64,000 bases of DNA from Brevibacillus reuszeri (GTDB lineage: Bacteria; Bacillota; Bacilli; Brevibacillales; Brevibacillaceae), in contig NZ_BEXF01000001.1 of assembly GCF_002897295.1 (NCBI RefSeq), forward strand, positions 124,001-188,000. Direction: 5' to 3'. This document shows, one piece after another, positions 27,495 to 35,954 of this stretch. Each line of letters begins with the position of its first letter. The stretch's first letter is position 1. The position numbers and the translations under genes were made by a program. Under the pieces are notes generated by a model. That model saw only the letters and a list, made by a program, of their open reading frames with translations, searched no databases and was not told where the DNA came from.

Positions 27495-29237
27495 ATGCAG
27501 ACACTAAAACAACTGTCCTGGTTTTTTCGAGCTCATTGGAAGCGATACGTTATTGGTATCTCTTTTTTGTTTTTGATCGATGTGCTTATGCTTTGGCCGC
27601 CTCGTCTGATCGGGGAGACGGTGGATTCGATTCGCAACAGCTCATTAACTATACCTGATTTGACTAGGGCGATGGTAATTTTGCTGGTGCTTGGTGTGCT
27701 TTTGTATGTGATGCGCTTTGTCTGGAGGTATTTGCTGAATGGAGGAGCGCTCTTGCTGGAGCGGACCTTGCGTGAGCGGCTATTTTCTCATTTGACGAAG
27801 ATGACGCCGTCCTTTTACCACCGCAAGCGCAGTGGAGATTTGATGGCTGTAGCGACGAATGATATTCCGGCGATTGAGCAAACAGCCAGTACCGGAGTGC
27901 TGACGCTTGTTGATTCCTTGTTCATGACGTTATTGACGCTGGGTGTGATGGTGACCGTCATCGACTGGAAGCTGACATTGGCTGCATTGATCCCGATGCC
28001 TTTTTTGGCGTGGTCAACCGCCTATTATGGAAAGCTTTTGCATGACCGCTTTTATTTGGCTCAGGAAGCATTCGGAGAAATGAATGACCATGTTCAGCAA
28101 TCGGTCTCTGGCGTGCGTGTACTGCGTGCATTTGTCCAGGAAAAAGCGGATGTGGAGGCATATCGGCGCGTCAGCGAGAAAACATTGGAGAGAAATGTAA
28201 GTGTATCGCGGATTGATGCCTTATTTGAACCAACGATCGCGATCATTATTGGTTTTAGCTTTTTGATTGGTCTTGGGTATGGTACGTATCTGGTTTTCAC
28301 CAGCTCGATTTCATTGGGCGATCTGGTCGCCTTCAATCTGTATCTCGGATTGTTGATCTGGCCGATGTTTGCTTTTGGCTGGCTGGTAAATGTACTGCAG
28401 CGGGGCGGAGCCTCCCACAAACGCTATTCGGAGCTTTTGGTGGAGCAGCCGGATGTAAAAGAAGCAGCAAATCCAGTAACGACTGTAGCCGCAAACACCG
28501 TGGAAGCACGTCAGTTTTCGTTTTGCTATCCAGGAACGGATCAGCCTGCACTCTCTGATATTTCCTTTGTTCTAGAGGAAGGCGAGACGTTGGGGATCGT
28601 CGGTCGCACGGGAAGTGGGAAGTCGACGCTCTGTCGCTCTCTCTTGCATCAATATCATATGAATGAAGGTTCACTTTTGGTTGGCGGTGTACCGATTGAA
28701 AAGCTCTCCTTCCACGCTCTGCGGGAAAAGATCGGGTATGTTCCCCAGGAGCATTTGCTGTTCTCTCGCACGATTGAGGCAAACGTCGCTTTCGGTCGTC
28801 CAGATGCTACAAATGAGGAAATCGTTCGTGCGCTGGAGCTGGCGGAAATGAGAGGCGATCTGGCGCAGTTCAAGGACGGTCTGCAGACAATGGTGGGAGA
28901 AAAGGGAGTAACGCTCTCAGGCGGGCAAAAGCAGCGCATTTCGATTGCTCGTGCACTCCTGGTTGATGCCGACATTTTGATTTTAGACGATTCGTTATCC
29001 GCGGTAGATGCTCGGACAGAAGAAAGCATTTTGCGTCATTTACGGCAGGAGCGTGCAAATAAAACAACGATTATTACGGCACATCGCCTGTCTGCCGTTC
29101 AGCATGCACAGTTAATCCTGGTACTGGACGAAGGCAGGATCGTGGAGCGAGGGACGCATAACGAGCTGATGCAAAAAAATGGCTGGTACGCGGAGCAGTA
29201 TCGTCGCCAACAGATGGAGCAGGATGTCACCGGTTAG
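27495..29237 (+). CDS. bmrC: Heterodimeric ABC exporter, subunit with degenerate ATP site (BmrC-like)
   Basis: 580 residues: six-helix exporter domain (about 1-310) fused to a nucleotide-binding domain. Walker A GRTGSGKST (about 371-379), signature LSGGQKQR and Walker B ILILDDSLSAVD, in which aspartate replaces the catalytic glutamate. This is the known degenerate site of BmrC-type subunits. It is followed after 21 bases by the partner gene. The ATG at 27495 has GAGGTG upstream; a GTG at 27486 overlaps that site and is unlikely. B. subtilis BmrCD is a multidrug exporter; here drug export is an inference. Confidence 0.9.
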   Translation: MQTLKQLSWFFRAHWKRYVIGISFLFLIDVLMLWPPRLIGETVDSIRNSSLTIPDLTRAMVILLVLGVLLYVMRFVWRYLLNGGALLLERTLRERLFSHLTKMTPSFYHRKRSGDLMAVATNDIPAIEQTASTGVLTLVDSLFMTLLTLGVMVTVIDWKLTLAALIPMPFLAWSTAYYGKLLHDRFYLAQEAFGEMNDHVQQSVSGVRVLRAFVQEKADVEAYRRVSEKTLERNVSVSRIDALFEPTIAIIIGFSFLIGLGYGTYLVFTSSISLGDLVAFNLYLGLLIWPMFAFGWLVNVLQRGGASHKRYSELLVEQPDVKEAANPVTTVAANTVEARQFSFCYPGTDQPALSDISFVLEEGETLGIVGRTGSGKSTLCRSLLHQYHMNEGSLLVGGVPIEKLSFHALREKIGYVPQEHLLFSRTIEANVAFGRPDATNEEIVRALELAEMRGDLAQFKDGLQTMVGEKGVTLSGGQKQRISIARALLVDADILILDDSLSAVDARTEESILRHLRQERANKTTIITAHRLSAVQHAQLILVLDEGRIVERGTHNELMQKNGWYAEQYRRQQMEQDVTG

Positions 29238-29258
29238 AGAGAGGAGGGAGAGCGTTTC

Positions 29259-31349
29259 ATGAGCGGGCAAAATGTGTGGCGTCGGCTGACGGATTTCGCC
29301 AAGCCGTTTCAAAAGCAAATCATCGGTGCGCTGTTTTTGCTAGTGCTCGGGACCAGTGCGGAATTGGCAGGGCCCTTTTTAGCGAAAGTGATGATTGACA
29401 ACCATATTCTCGGGATTCAAAAGCCTTGGTATGAGCTGCAGGATAAGCCGCAAGCAGCTGCAGAAGCAGCCGTATCGCTAAACGACAAGTACTATGTGCG
29501 GGAAGATTTCATAGAAGAAACGGGTCTTTCTCCGGATGAATTAAAGAATAGGCAAATGACGGTGCTGGCAGAAGGCACCACCTACTATCTGGTGACTGGC
29601 CATGTGGATCAAAATGGGAAAAAACAGATTACCCCGTTGGCACAAGAAAACGGTCGTGAGCACGTAAAGGTAGTCAACACGAATGAGCAGGCGGGTACGA
29701 GTGCGACCTATACAGGGATCAAGCTTACTGCCGAAGAAGTAAAGGCGATGTATAGCAGTGATATGCTGCCGATCTTGTGGTTGTCTGTTGGGTATGCGGT
29801 GCTGATTTTATTATCTGCGGGCTTCAACTATATTCAGATTCTGTGGCTGCAGACGATTGCACAGCGCATCATTCAACAGATGCGGATGAAGCTGTTTATT
29901 CACCTGCAAAAGCTCCCGGTTTCTTTCTTCGACAAGACACCAGTAGGCTCACTCGTCTCCAGAGTCAGTAATGATACGGAGGCAGTGCGTGAGTTGTATG
30001 TAAGTGTGCTGGCTACTTTTGTACAGAATGGGCTGTATTTGATCGGAATTTTGATTGCCCTGTATATTTTGCAGCCAGAGCTTGCGCTGTTTTGCTGTTT
30101 AACAGTGCCCATACTTGTTTTACTCGTGTTCTTTTACCAAAAGTACAGCTCTCGCTATTATGCGATTATCCGTTCACGTCTTAGCGATATGAATGCGATG
30201 ATCAACGAGATGATACAGAACATGTCGATCGTGCAGGCGTTTCGTCGTGAAGACGGCGTGCAAAAAGAGTTTGCCGATGTAAATGAAGCGTATTTCAAGG
30301 TGAGATTGAAAGAGATCAATCTGGAATCATTTTTGCTCAGACCAGCAGTAGATCTGATCTGGAAGGTTTCGTTGACCTTGATTATTTGGTATTTCGGTTC
30401 TACTTCTTTTCACAGTGCGATTTCCTTCGGGGCGTTGTTTGCCTTTGTGGATTATATGGGGCGTTTCTTTGAGCCGATCAACATGATTATGGGGCGGCTG
30501 TCTCAGCTGGCACAAGCGACGACCTCAGCCAAACGCGTCTTTGACATTTTGGATACAGAGCCAGAGTCAGAGACAGCTGTTGAAGGCAAACAAATCAGTC
30601 GACCACAGGGGGAAGTGGTTTTTGACCAGGTATCCTTTGCGTATAACGGCGATGAATACGTGTTAAAAAACGTCTCCTTCACGGCAAAGCCAGGCCAGAC
30701 AATTGCGCTGGTTGGACATACGGGCTCCGGGAAAAGCTCGCTGATGAACCTTTTGCTCGGGTTTTATCCGGTTTCCAAAGGCCGTATTCTTATCGATGGG
30801 GAAGACATGAAGTCCATCGACACCCACGCATTGCGCCAGCATGTGGGATTGGTTTTGCAGGACCCGTTTTTGTTTACGGGAAGCATCGGCTTTAATATTC
30901 GCATGTATAATGAAACAATTACGGACGAAAAAGTCAGAGCTTCCGCTGAGGCAGTGCGCGCGGATGAATTCATCAAGCAATTGCCAGGTGGCTACGATGA
31001 GCCAGTGGTAGAGCGTGGGATGACATTGTCTGCAGGACAGCGTCAGCTGATCTCGTTTGCCCGTGCGCTTGCTGCTGACCCGGCGATATTGATTTTGGAC
31101 GAAGCGACCGCCAGCATTGACAGTGAAACAGAGCTGGCCATTCAGGAAGCTCTGCATGTGCTGTCCAAAGGCAGGACAACATTCATCATTGCTCACCGCT
31201 TGTCTACGATTCAGCATGCTGATCAGATTCTGGTACTCTCCCGCGGGGAAGTAACCGAGAGAGGAACACATGAAGAACTGATGGAACAAGATGGGCTGTA
31301 TCGGAAAATGTACCAGTTGCAGCAGGGTAGTAGAGTCGAAGTAAGATAG
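29259..31349 (+). CDS. bmrD: Heterodimeric ABC exporter, subunit with catalytic glutamate (BmrD-like)
   Basis: 696 residues. It differs from its partner by a roughly 120-residue insertion between the first and second membrane helices (about residues 45-165, extracytoplasmic), a hallmark of BmrD. The nucleotide-binding domain has Walker A GHTGSGKSS (about 486), a changed signature LSAGQRQL, and Walker B ILILDEATAS with the intact catalytic glutamate. Combined with the partner this leaves one canonical and one degenerate ATP site, as in BmrCD and TM287/288-type exporters. GGAGGGAG precedes the ATG. An MFS gene follows 37 bases later. Confidence 0.92.
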   Translation: MSGQNVWRRLTDFAKPFQKQIIGALFLLVLGTSAELAGPFLAKVMIDNHILGIQKPWYELQDKPQAAAEAAVSLNDKYYVREDFIEETGLSPDELKNRQMTVLAEGTTYYLVTGHVDQNGKKQITPLAQENGREHVKVVNTNEQAGTSATYTGIKLTAEEVKAMYSSDMLPILWLSVGYAVLILLSAGFNYIQILWLQTIAQRIIQQMRMKLFIHLQKLPVSFFDKTPVGSLVSRVSNDTEAVRELYVSVLATFVQNGLYLIGILIALYILQPELALFCCLTVPILVLLVFFYQKYSSRYYAIIRSRLSDMNAMINEMIQNMSIVQAFRREDGVQKEFADVNEAYFKVRLKEINLESFLLRPAVDLIWKVSLTLIIWYFGSTSFHSAISFGALFAFVDYMGRFFEPINMIMGRLSQLAQATTSAKRVFDILDTEPESETAVEGKQISRPQGEVVFDQVSFAYNGDEYVLKNVSFTAKPGQTIALVGHTGSGKSSLMNLLLGFYPVSKGRILIDGEDMKSIDTHALRQHVGLVLQDPFLFTGSIGFNIRMYNETITDEKVRASAEAVRADEFIKQLPGGYDEPVVERGMTLSAGQRQLISFARALAADPAILILDEATASIDSETELAIQEALHVLSKGRTTFIIAHRLSTIQHADQILVLSRGEVTERGTHEELMEQDGLYRKMYQLQQGSRVEVR

Positions 31350-31386
31350 AGAAATAGAGAGAGCTATCGGAGAGGAGTTCAACACC

Positions 31387-32565
31387 ATGTCTTCAACGCG
31401 TTACACCTTTTGGGTGTTGATTTTGGTCGTAGCAATTGCGGGGCTCAGCCAGGGCCTTAGCATTCCGCTTTTGGCAGTATTGCTGGAACAGCAGGGCGTA
31501 TCAACCGTCATGAACGGGCTGAATGCGGCAGCGCTATACATCGGGATGGTGCTGATTTCTCCCTGGCTGGAAATACCGCTGAGAAGAATCGGTTATCGTT
31601 CTACCATTTTAGTAGGAATGGTTTTATTGACGATTGCCACTGCACTGATTCCCCTTTTCAGCCATTTGATCGTGTGGTTCTTTTTGCGAATGCTGATGGG
31701 GATTGGGGATTCGAGCTTGCATTACTCCAGCCAAATGTGGGTGACAAAAATCGCCTCTCCCAAAACGCGTGGACGCGATCTTTCCATGTATGGCTTGGCG
31801 TATGGAGTTGGCTTCAGTGTAGGGCCACTCGGGTTAAATCTGTTGCCGCTTGGCATCTGGGTACCATTTGGGACGCTGTTGGTCTTGTATATTGTTGCCT
31901 TTGTGCTTTTGGCTCGCATCAAAAATGAATTTCCGGATAAAATCGTGCAGACCGAGAAGAAGCAAAATAAATATGCGACTGTGCTGCGTGTTGGCTGGCT
32001 TGCACTGATTCCTTCGTTCCTGTACGGCTTTATGGAAACGTCCCTGAACGGAAGCTTTCCGGTTTATGCATTGCGCACTGGCTTGTCGATTGAATGGGTG
32101 TCGTTGATTTTGCCTTCATTTGTAGTGGGAAGTATCATTTTGCAAATGCCACTCGGCTCTTTGAGCGATCGGATCGGTCGAAAGCAAGTGATGCTGGTTT
32201 GTGCGATCGTTGGAGGAATTGCCTTTTTCCTGTTCCCACTGTCAGGGGAAAATGTGTATATCATGATGCTGCTCCTCGCGATTGCGGGTGCGGCAGTCGG
32301 TTCCTTTTATTCACTGGGGCTTGCCTATTCCGCTGATTTATTGCCAGCCTCAATGGTGCCGACGGCAGGGATTATAGCCGGAATCAACTTCGGTGTCGCC
32401 AGTATCATGGCTCCAAACGTGAATGGGGTGCTGATGCAGCTGTGGGAGCCTTGGACAATTTTCTGGCTGATGGGTGCGCTGTTGATTGTCTTCGCGGCAG
32501 CGTGTTTATTTAACCGTCAAGCCAACTCAGACAAGGACCAGCTCCAGGTACAGCTGCAAAAGTAG
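31387..32565 (+). CDS. MFS transporter
   Basis: 392 residues with 12 predicted membrane helices and major facilitator loops: a motif-A-like LSDRIGRKQV between helices 8 and 9 (about residues 257-266) and the equivalent IPLRRIGYRST loop in the first half. The general character is that of a Bacillales drug/metabolite exporter; the substrate is unknown. It lies 37 bases after the BmrD-like gene, with GGAGAGGAG upstream, and ends at a terminator, so it is probably the third gene of an export operon. Confidence 0.88.
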   Translation: MSSTRYTFWVLILVVAIAGLSQGLSIPLLAVLLEQQGVSTVMNGLNAAALYIGMVLISPWLEIPLRRIGYRSTILVGMVLLTIATALIPLFSHLIVWFFLRMLMGIGDSSLHYSSQMWVTKIASPKTRGRDLSMYGLAYGVGFSVGPLGLNLLPLGIWVPFGTLLVLYIVAFVLLARIKNEFPDKIVQTEKKQNKYATVLRVGWLALIPSFLYGFMETSLNGSFPVYALRTGLSIEWVSLILPSFVVGSIILQMPLGSLSDRIGRKQVMLVCAIVGGIAFFLFPLSGENVYIMMLLLAIAGAAVGSFYSLGLAYSADLLPASMVPTAGIIAGINFGVASIMAPNVNGVLMQLWEPWTIFWLMGALLIVFAAACLFNRQANSDKDQLQVQLQK

Positions 32566-32573
32566 AAAGTGTG

Positions 32574-32608
32574 AAAAAGCATCTTCTGTAAAAGAAGGTG
32601 CTTTTTTT
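32574..32608 (+). terminator. Intrinsic terminator after the exporter operon
   Basis: AAAAAGCATCTTCT and AGAAGGTGCTTTTT arms (one G-U/A-C variation) with a long T-run. Confidence 0.88.
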
Positions 32609-32687
32609 GTGTAAAAAGCATAAACGGGCTCAAGGGGGGGAAGCGTATGTATATAAAGTAGAACTGTTAGTGGAAGGGGTTGTCCTG

Positions 32688-32825
32688 ATGCTTACTCCAT
32701 GCATTTTTAAACGGGGGATCATCTGGATCTTGTTTTTTGTACTCAGTCTGATCATCATTCCGTTTTTTGCGGAAGACGGTCCGACACCGCAAGCTCCCAT
32801 CACGCCTCAAGTAAAGGTGCAATAG
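32688..32825 (+). CDS. Small single-pass membrane protein
   Basis: 45 residues from ATG 32688 (MLTPCIFKRGIIWILFF): one hydrophobic helix (about residues 9-27) followed by a short acidic, proline-rich tail (GPTPQAPITP). GAAGGGG lies about 9 bases before the start; the open frame extends upstream to 32598 but that part overlaps the previous terminator. The C-tail would face outside or inside depending on orientation, which the charges do not settle. No family recognised. It sits between a terminator and a bidirectional terminator, so it would need its own promoter. Confidence 0.5.
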   Translation: MLTPCIFKRGIIWILFFVLSLIIIPFFAEDGPTPQAPITPQVKVQ

Positions 32826-32844
32826 CCCTTATATCATTTGCCAA

Positions 32845-32886
32845 GAAAAAAGACACGCCTTGATTTAACGAGAGGGCGTGTCTTTT
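32845..32886. terminator. Bidirectional terminator between the small ORF and the CAP gene
   Basis: Ten-base arms AAGACACGCC (32850-32859) and GGCGTGTCTT (32875-32884), A-run on the left and T's on the right, between converging genes. Confidence 0.85.
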
Positions 32887-32904
32887 GCGTATTCACTTCA
32901 CTTT

Positions 32905-33918
32905 TTATCTGGTTACAAAATTTTGCGTGTAATACGGTCGCCCTTCTTTGAACACGACACCGATACCGAGCTGCTTGAATTTGTTGTCGAGCAGATTTTG
33001 GCGGTGTCCAGCCGAGTTCATCCAGCCCATATGGACTTCGATGCCGTCGAGTTGGCCATACGCGATGTTTTCTCCAGCGTACCCGTACAAGATACCTGCA
33101 TGCTTCAAGCGATCAAAAGGAGAGCCTGTAGATGGAGAGGTATGGCTGAAGTAGTTATTTTTGGCCATGTCACTGCTGTGTGAACGGGCAACTGCCGCCA
33201 CGCCCTCGTCCCAGGACAGGAGCGGTAGCTTCGCACGGGATCTGGCTACGTTCAGCAGGTCAAAATTTTCTTTTTCATAGGCACGCGCAGCTTGGTTGAT
33301 TTGTTCCTCTGTCAGCTTCGGCAGTGCAGGGAGCTGTGTATAAGAGATTGGGTACATCAGTCCCATCGCGATCGTGGCGAAATATTCTGGCGTCGAAATT
33401 CTGACGCCTGCGACTTTATTTCCGCCTAGCTGATCGATGGAAAAAGTGATGACTTGCTTGTTCAGCAAATATGTCGGATGACTTAGTGTATTGTCACGGA
33501 TATTAAGTGTCGGTGTGATGGCGAGCGTGCTTTTCGGTGCTCCCCAAGCATTTTGGATGGCTGACGCTTGCGCTCCGATCGTGACGCCTTTTATATTCAG
33601 CTTGGCGCCATTGGAGAACAGCGTAACTACCTTTGCGTTTTGAACACCGACTTGTATGTAATTGCTGAGATCTCCATTATAAATCCACCATTCAACGCCC
33701 GTGTGGCTAGCGTCTTTGCGAGCAGGCTTGCCTAGCTTTTGTTCAAGCTGGACTGTGCTCATCCCGAGCTCAACTCCGTATACGGAAATGGCGTTGGTAG
33801 CGGCTGGTTGAGTAGATGCAGCTGGTGTGACGGTTGTTGCCAATGCTGATGGGAGCTGACCGAATAAAGCCAGAGAAAGGCTTACGGCGAGGATGCTGGT
33901 TACTTTCGCTTTTCGCAT
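32905..33918 (-). CDS. Secreted CAP-domain protein (YlbC-like)
   Basis: 337 residues: Sec signal peptide (MRKAKVTSILAVSLSLALFG, cleavage probably near ALA at 30), a middle CAP-associated domain (about 45-190; GVELGMSTVQLEQKLGKPAR), and a C-terminal CAP/SCP-like domain (about 215-337) with FDLLNVARSRAKLPLLSWDE, HSSDMAKNNYFSH, AGENIAYG and MNSAGHRQNLLD. This layout matches B. subtilis YlbC. CAP proteins of spore formers are cell-surface or spore-associated; no enzymatic role is established. Start 33918 has GAGGAGG upstream. Confidence 0.88.
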   Translation of the reverse strand: MRKAKVTSILAVSLSLALFGQLPSALATTVTPAASTQPAATNAISVYGVELGMSTVQLEQKLGKPARKDASHTGVEWWIYNGDLSNYIQVGVQNAKVVTLFSNGAKLNIKGVTIGAQASAIQNAWGAPKSTLAITPTLNIRDNTLSHPTYLLNKQVITFSIDQLGGNKVAGVRISTPEYFATIAMGLMYPISYTQLPALPKLTEEQINQAARAYEKENFDLLNVARSRAKLPLLSWDEGVAAVARSHSSDMAKNNYFSHTSPSTGSPFDRLKHAGILYGYAGENIAYGQLDGIEVHMGWMNSAGHRQNLLDNKFKQLGIGVVFKEGRPYYTQNFVTR

Positions 33919-34177
33919 AAATCTACCTCCTCGGTATGTTTGCGCCATTCACAAAATTGTATCGGCAGGAATGGGAATCAACAATAGGGACAAGGCAGGA
34001 AAAATTTGTCGAAAAAAGGAAAGTCTCAGCCGGAACAAGCTCGTCAAAAACGTATGGATTGGGGACAAGCACTGCTTGGAAAAGGAAAAACAAACTGCAG
34101 CCAACTGAGCACAAGTCGACTGCAGATTAGGTAAAAAGGAACTAGAAAATAGGTATTTAGTCCTGTGGCAAAGAGGG

Positions 34178-34675
34178 CTATTTTCGATCCCAAACTACAT
34201 AGGTCCTGGCAAGAAGATCGTGCCAGCCCTGCTTTTGAGAATTCCAGCCGACCCACATATAGCCAAGTCCAAAGGGAAGGAAGGACAGTGTTTTGCCAAT
34301 AACCTCGCGCAATAGGACCTGCCCAGCTGTCAAATTGGCACGAGCTTGACGCCCACTTATGACACGGATACCTGTAATCATTTTGCCGAGTGTCTGACCT
34401 GTCCACCACGTCAGGAGTACCATGTAGAGCAGGTTAAATAAAACCTCCAAAAGATCAATCATCGAGAAGGCGTAGTCGTAAACTCCAAACAGCCGTCGCA
34501 ACGGATTGAAAATGAGCAGACTGATCCCAATCAAAAACAGTGAGTCGAGCAAGGTTGCACAAACACGAATCCAAAATCCTGCGAAATGATGATGATACGC
34601 AGGCTCCGGGACATTCGTTTGATCGAAAGCTGGCTGTCGGTTCAGATCATATGGATCATGGGGCCGCTCATTCAT
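34178..34675 (-). CDS. RDD-family membrane protein (SppI/YteJ-like)
   Basis: 165 residues with three hydrophobic helices of the RDD family: FAGFWIRVCATLLDSLFLIG contains the R and D positions, and TGQTLGKMITGIRVI the third motif. It lies 15 bases downstream of sppA on the same strand, exactly as yteJ lies next to sppA in B. subtilis, where YteJ (SppI) is reported to inhibit SppA. That role is therefore the best guess here, made from context. The N-terminal 30 residues are soluble and rich in Asn/Pro/His. Confidence 0.85.
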   Translation of the reverse strand: MNERPHDPYDLNRQPAFDQTNVPEPAYHHHFAGFWIRVCATLLDSLFLIGISLLIFNPLRRLFGVYDYAFSMIDLLEVLFNLLYMVLLTWWTGQTLGKMITGIRVISGRQARANLTAGQVLLREVIGKTLSFLPFGLGYMWVGWNSQKQGWHDLLARTYVVWDRK

Positions 34676-34690
34676 AACGAGTGCACTCCT

Positions 34691-35656
34691 TTAGGGCATA
34701 AATTGGTACAGCAGACGGGGGGAGCTTTCTCGCTCCAAAATACGGGCGAGTCCCAGTGGATCGGGATTGGACCAATACTGCTTCATGCTGAAAAGCAGCT
34801 TGCTGAGGGTAAGCTGGTCAGCATAACGAACGACCATGGCCTCCGGGGAGCCGGACAAGGACAGTGCATAGTGCGTGGCATCCTCCAGATCACCGAATTG
34901 GTCAATCAGCCCGAGTCTTTTTGCCTGTTCGCCTGAATAGACGCGTCCGTCTGCGATTTCAAGAACGCGCTGGCGGGAGAGATTGCGACCATTTACGATG
35001 ACATCAACAAATTTGTTGTAGCTTTCATTCACCAGTGTTTGAAAGATTTGGCGCTCCGGTTCGGTCAACGGTCGTGAGGGGCTGCCGATATCTTTGAAAC
35101 GTCCACTTTTGATCGCGTATTGATGAACCCCCAGCTTGTTCGCCGCTTCGCTGTAATTTACCAGATTAAAAATGACGCCGAGACTGCCAGTCAGCGTATT
35201 TGGATTCGCAAAAATGGCATCTCCTGAAGTCGCCAAATAATAACCGCCGGAAGCTGCGGTGGAGCCCATGCTGATGACAATGGGAATATGCCGGACTTGT
35301 TTCAGACGCAAAAGTCGTGAATGAATTTCATCAGTAGCGACTACTTCACCGCCTGGACTGTCAATGCGCAGAACCAGCGCTTTGACGCTGTCGTCCTCTT
35401 CTACACGTCTGAGCTGCTCTCCAAGCAGTTCGGTCATGGAGGGAACTCCTGCGGCATTTTGCGTGCCTGAGATGACCCCATTGACAAATAGCTGGACGAT
35501 TTTGTCGTTGCCGTAGCCTGACACGACATTTTCTTCCCATGAGAATCCTGGATGATCACGCAGAGCTGTGTATGTACCTGCGATTCCTTCTACAGTAATG
35601 CCCGCTAAAAAGACGAAGAGCACAATGACGAGTGCGATCCATTTTTTTCGATGCAT
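34691..35656 (-). CDS. sppA: Signal peptide peptidase SppA
   Basis: Membrane-anchored serine protease that degrades cleaved signal peptides. 321 residues from ATG 35656 (MHRKKWIALV, GAGGTGA upstream): one N-terminal membrane anchor (about 6-24), then the crotonase-like protease domain. The catalytic serine is in TAASGGYY (Ser136) and the lysine in SGRFKDIGSP (Lys188), 52 residues apart as in B. subtilis SppA. It forms a two-gene unit with the RDD protein. Short 36K-type form with a single protease domain. Confidence 0.95.
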   Translation of the reverse strand: MHRKKWIALVIVLFVFLAGITVEGIAGTYTALRDHPGFSWEENVVSGYGNDKIVQLFVNGVISGTQNAAGVPSMTELLGEQLRRVEEDDSVKALVLRIDSPGGEVVATDEIHSRLLRLKQVRHIPIVISMGSTAASGGYYLATSGDAIFANPNTLTGSLGVIFNLVNYSEAANKLGVHQYAIKSGRFKDIGSPSRPLTEPERQIFQTLVNESYNKFVDVIVNGRNLSRQRVLEIADGRVYSGEQAKRLGLIDQFGDLEDATHYALSLSGSPEAMVVRYADQLTLSKLLFSMKQYWSNPDPLGLARILERESSPRLLYQFMP

Positions 35657-35731
35657 GAATGTCACCTCATTCCTTAGCATGAGCCGTCCTCGTCATAGTT
35701 ACGCATGGGACAGGTACTGGAAAAATAGGGA

Positions 35732-35768
35732 TTGACGAAAAATAATTGTAAAATTAGAATGATTATAA
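35732..35768 (+). promoter_or_regulatory. Promoter with overlapping PerR box upstream of the P-type ATPase
   Basis: Promoter TTGACG (35732-35737), 17-base spacer, TAGAAT (35755-35760). The -10 lies inside TTAGAATGATTATAA (35754-35768), which matches the 15-base PerR box (TTATAAT-N-ATTATAA) at 13 of 14 defined positions. In B. subtilis the related zosA gene is a member of the PerR regulon, so peroxide induction is expected here too. Confidence 0.8.
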
Positions 35769-35954
35769 AATTATTTCCCTAGCGCAAAAGAATTCGCCTA
35801 GGTGAAGAAATGGATATTCATTATCAATTGGGGTGCTGTTGCCTTCGGGCAGCAGCTTCCACTGTTTTTACGGGGGAAATAAGTCTGATTCTCTTTCTCA
35901 ACCAGTTACTCGATTGTCCGTTCTACGACTCTGTACAAAGGGGAGAGGGTAGCA

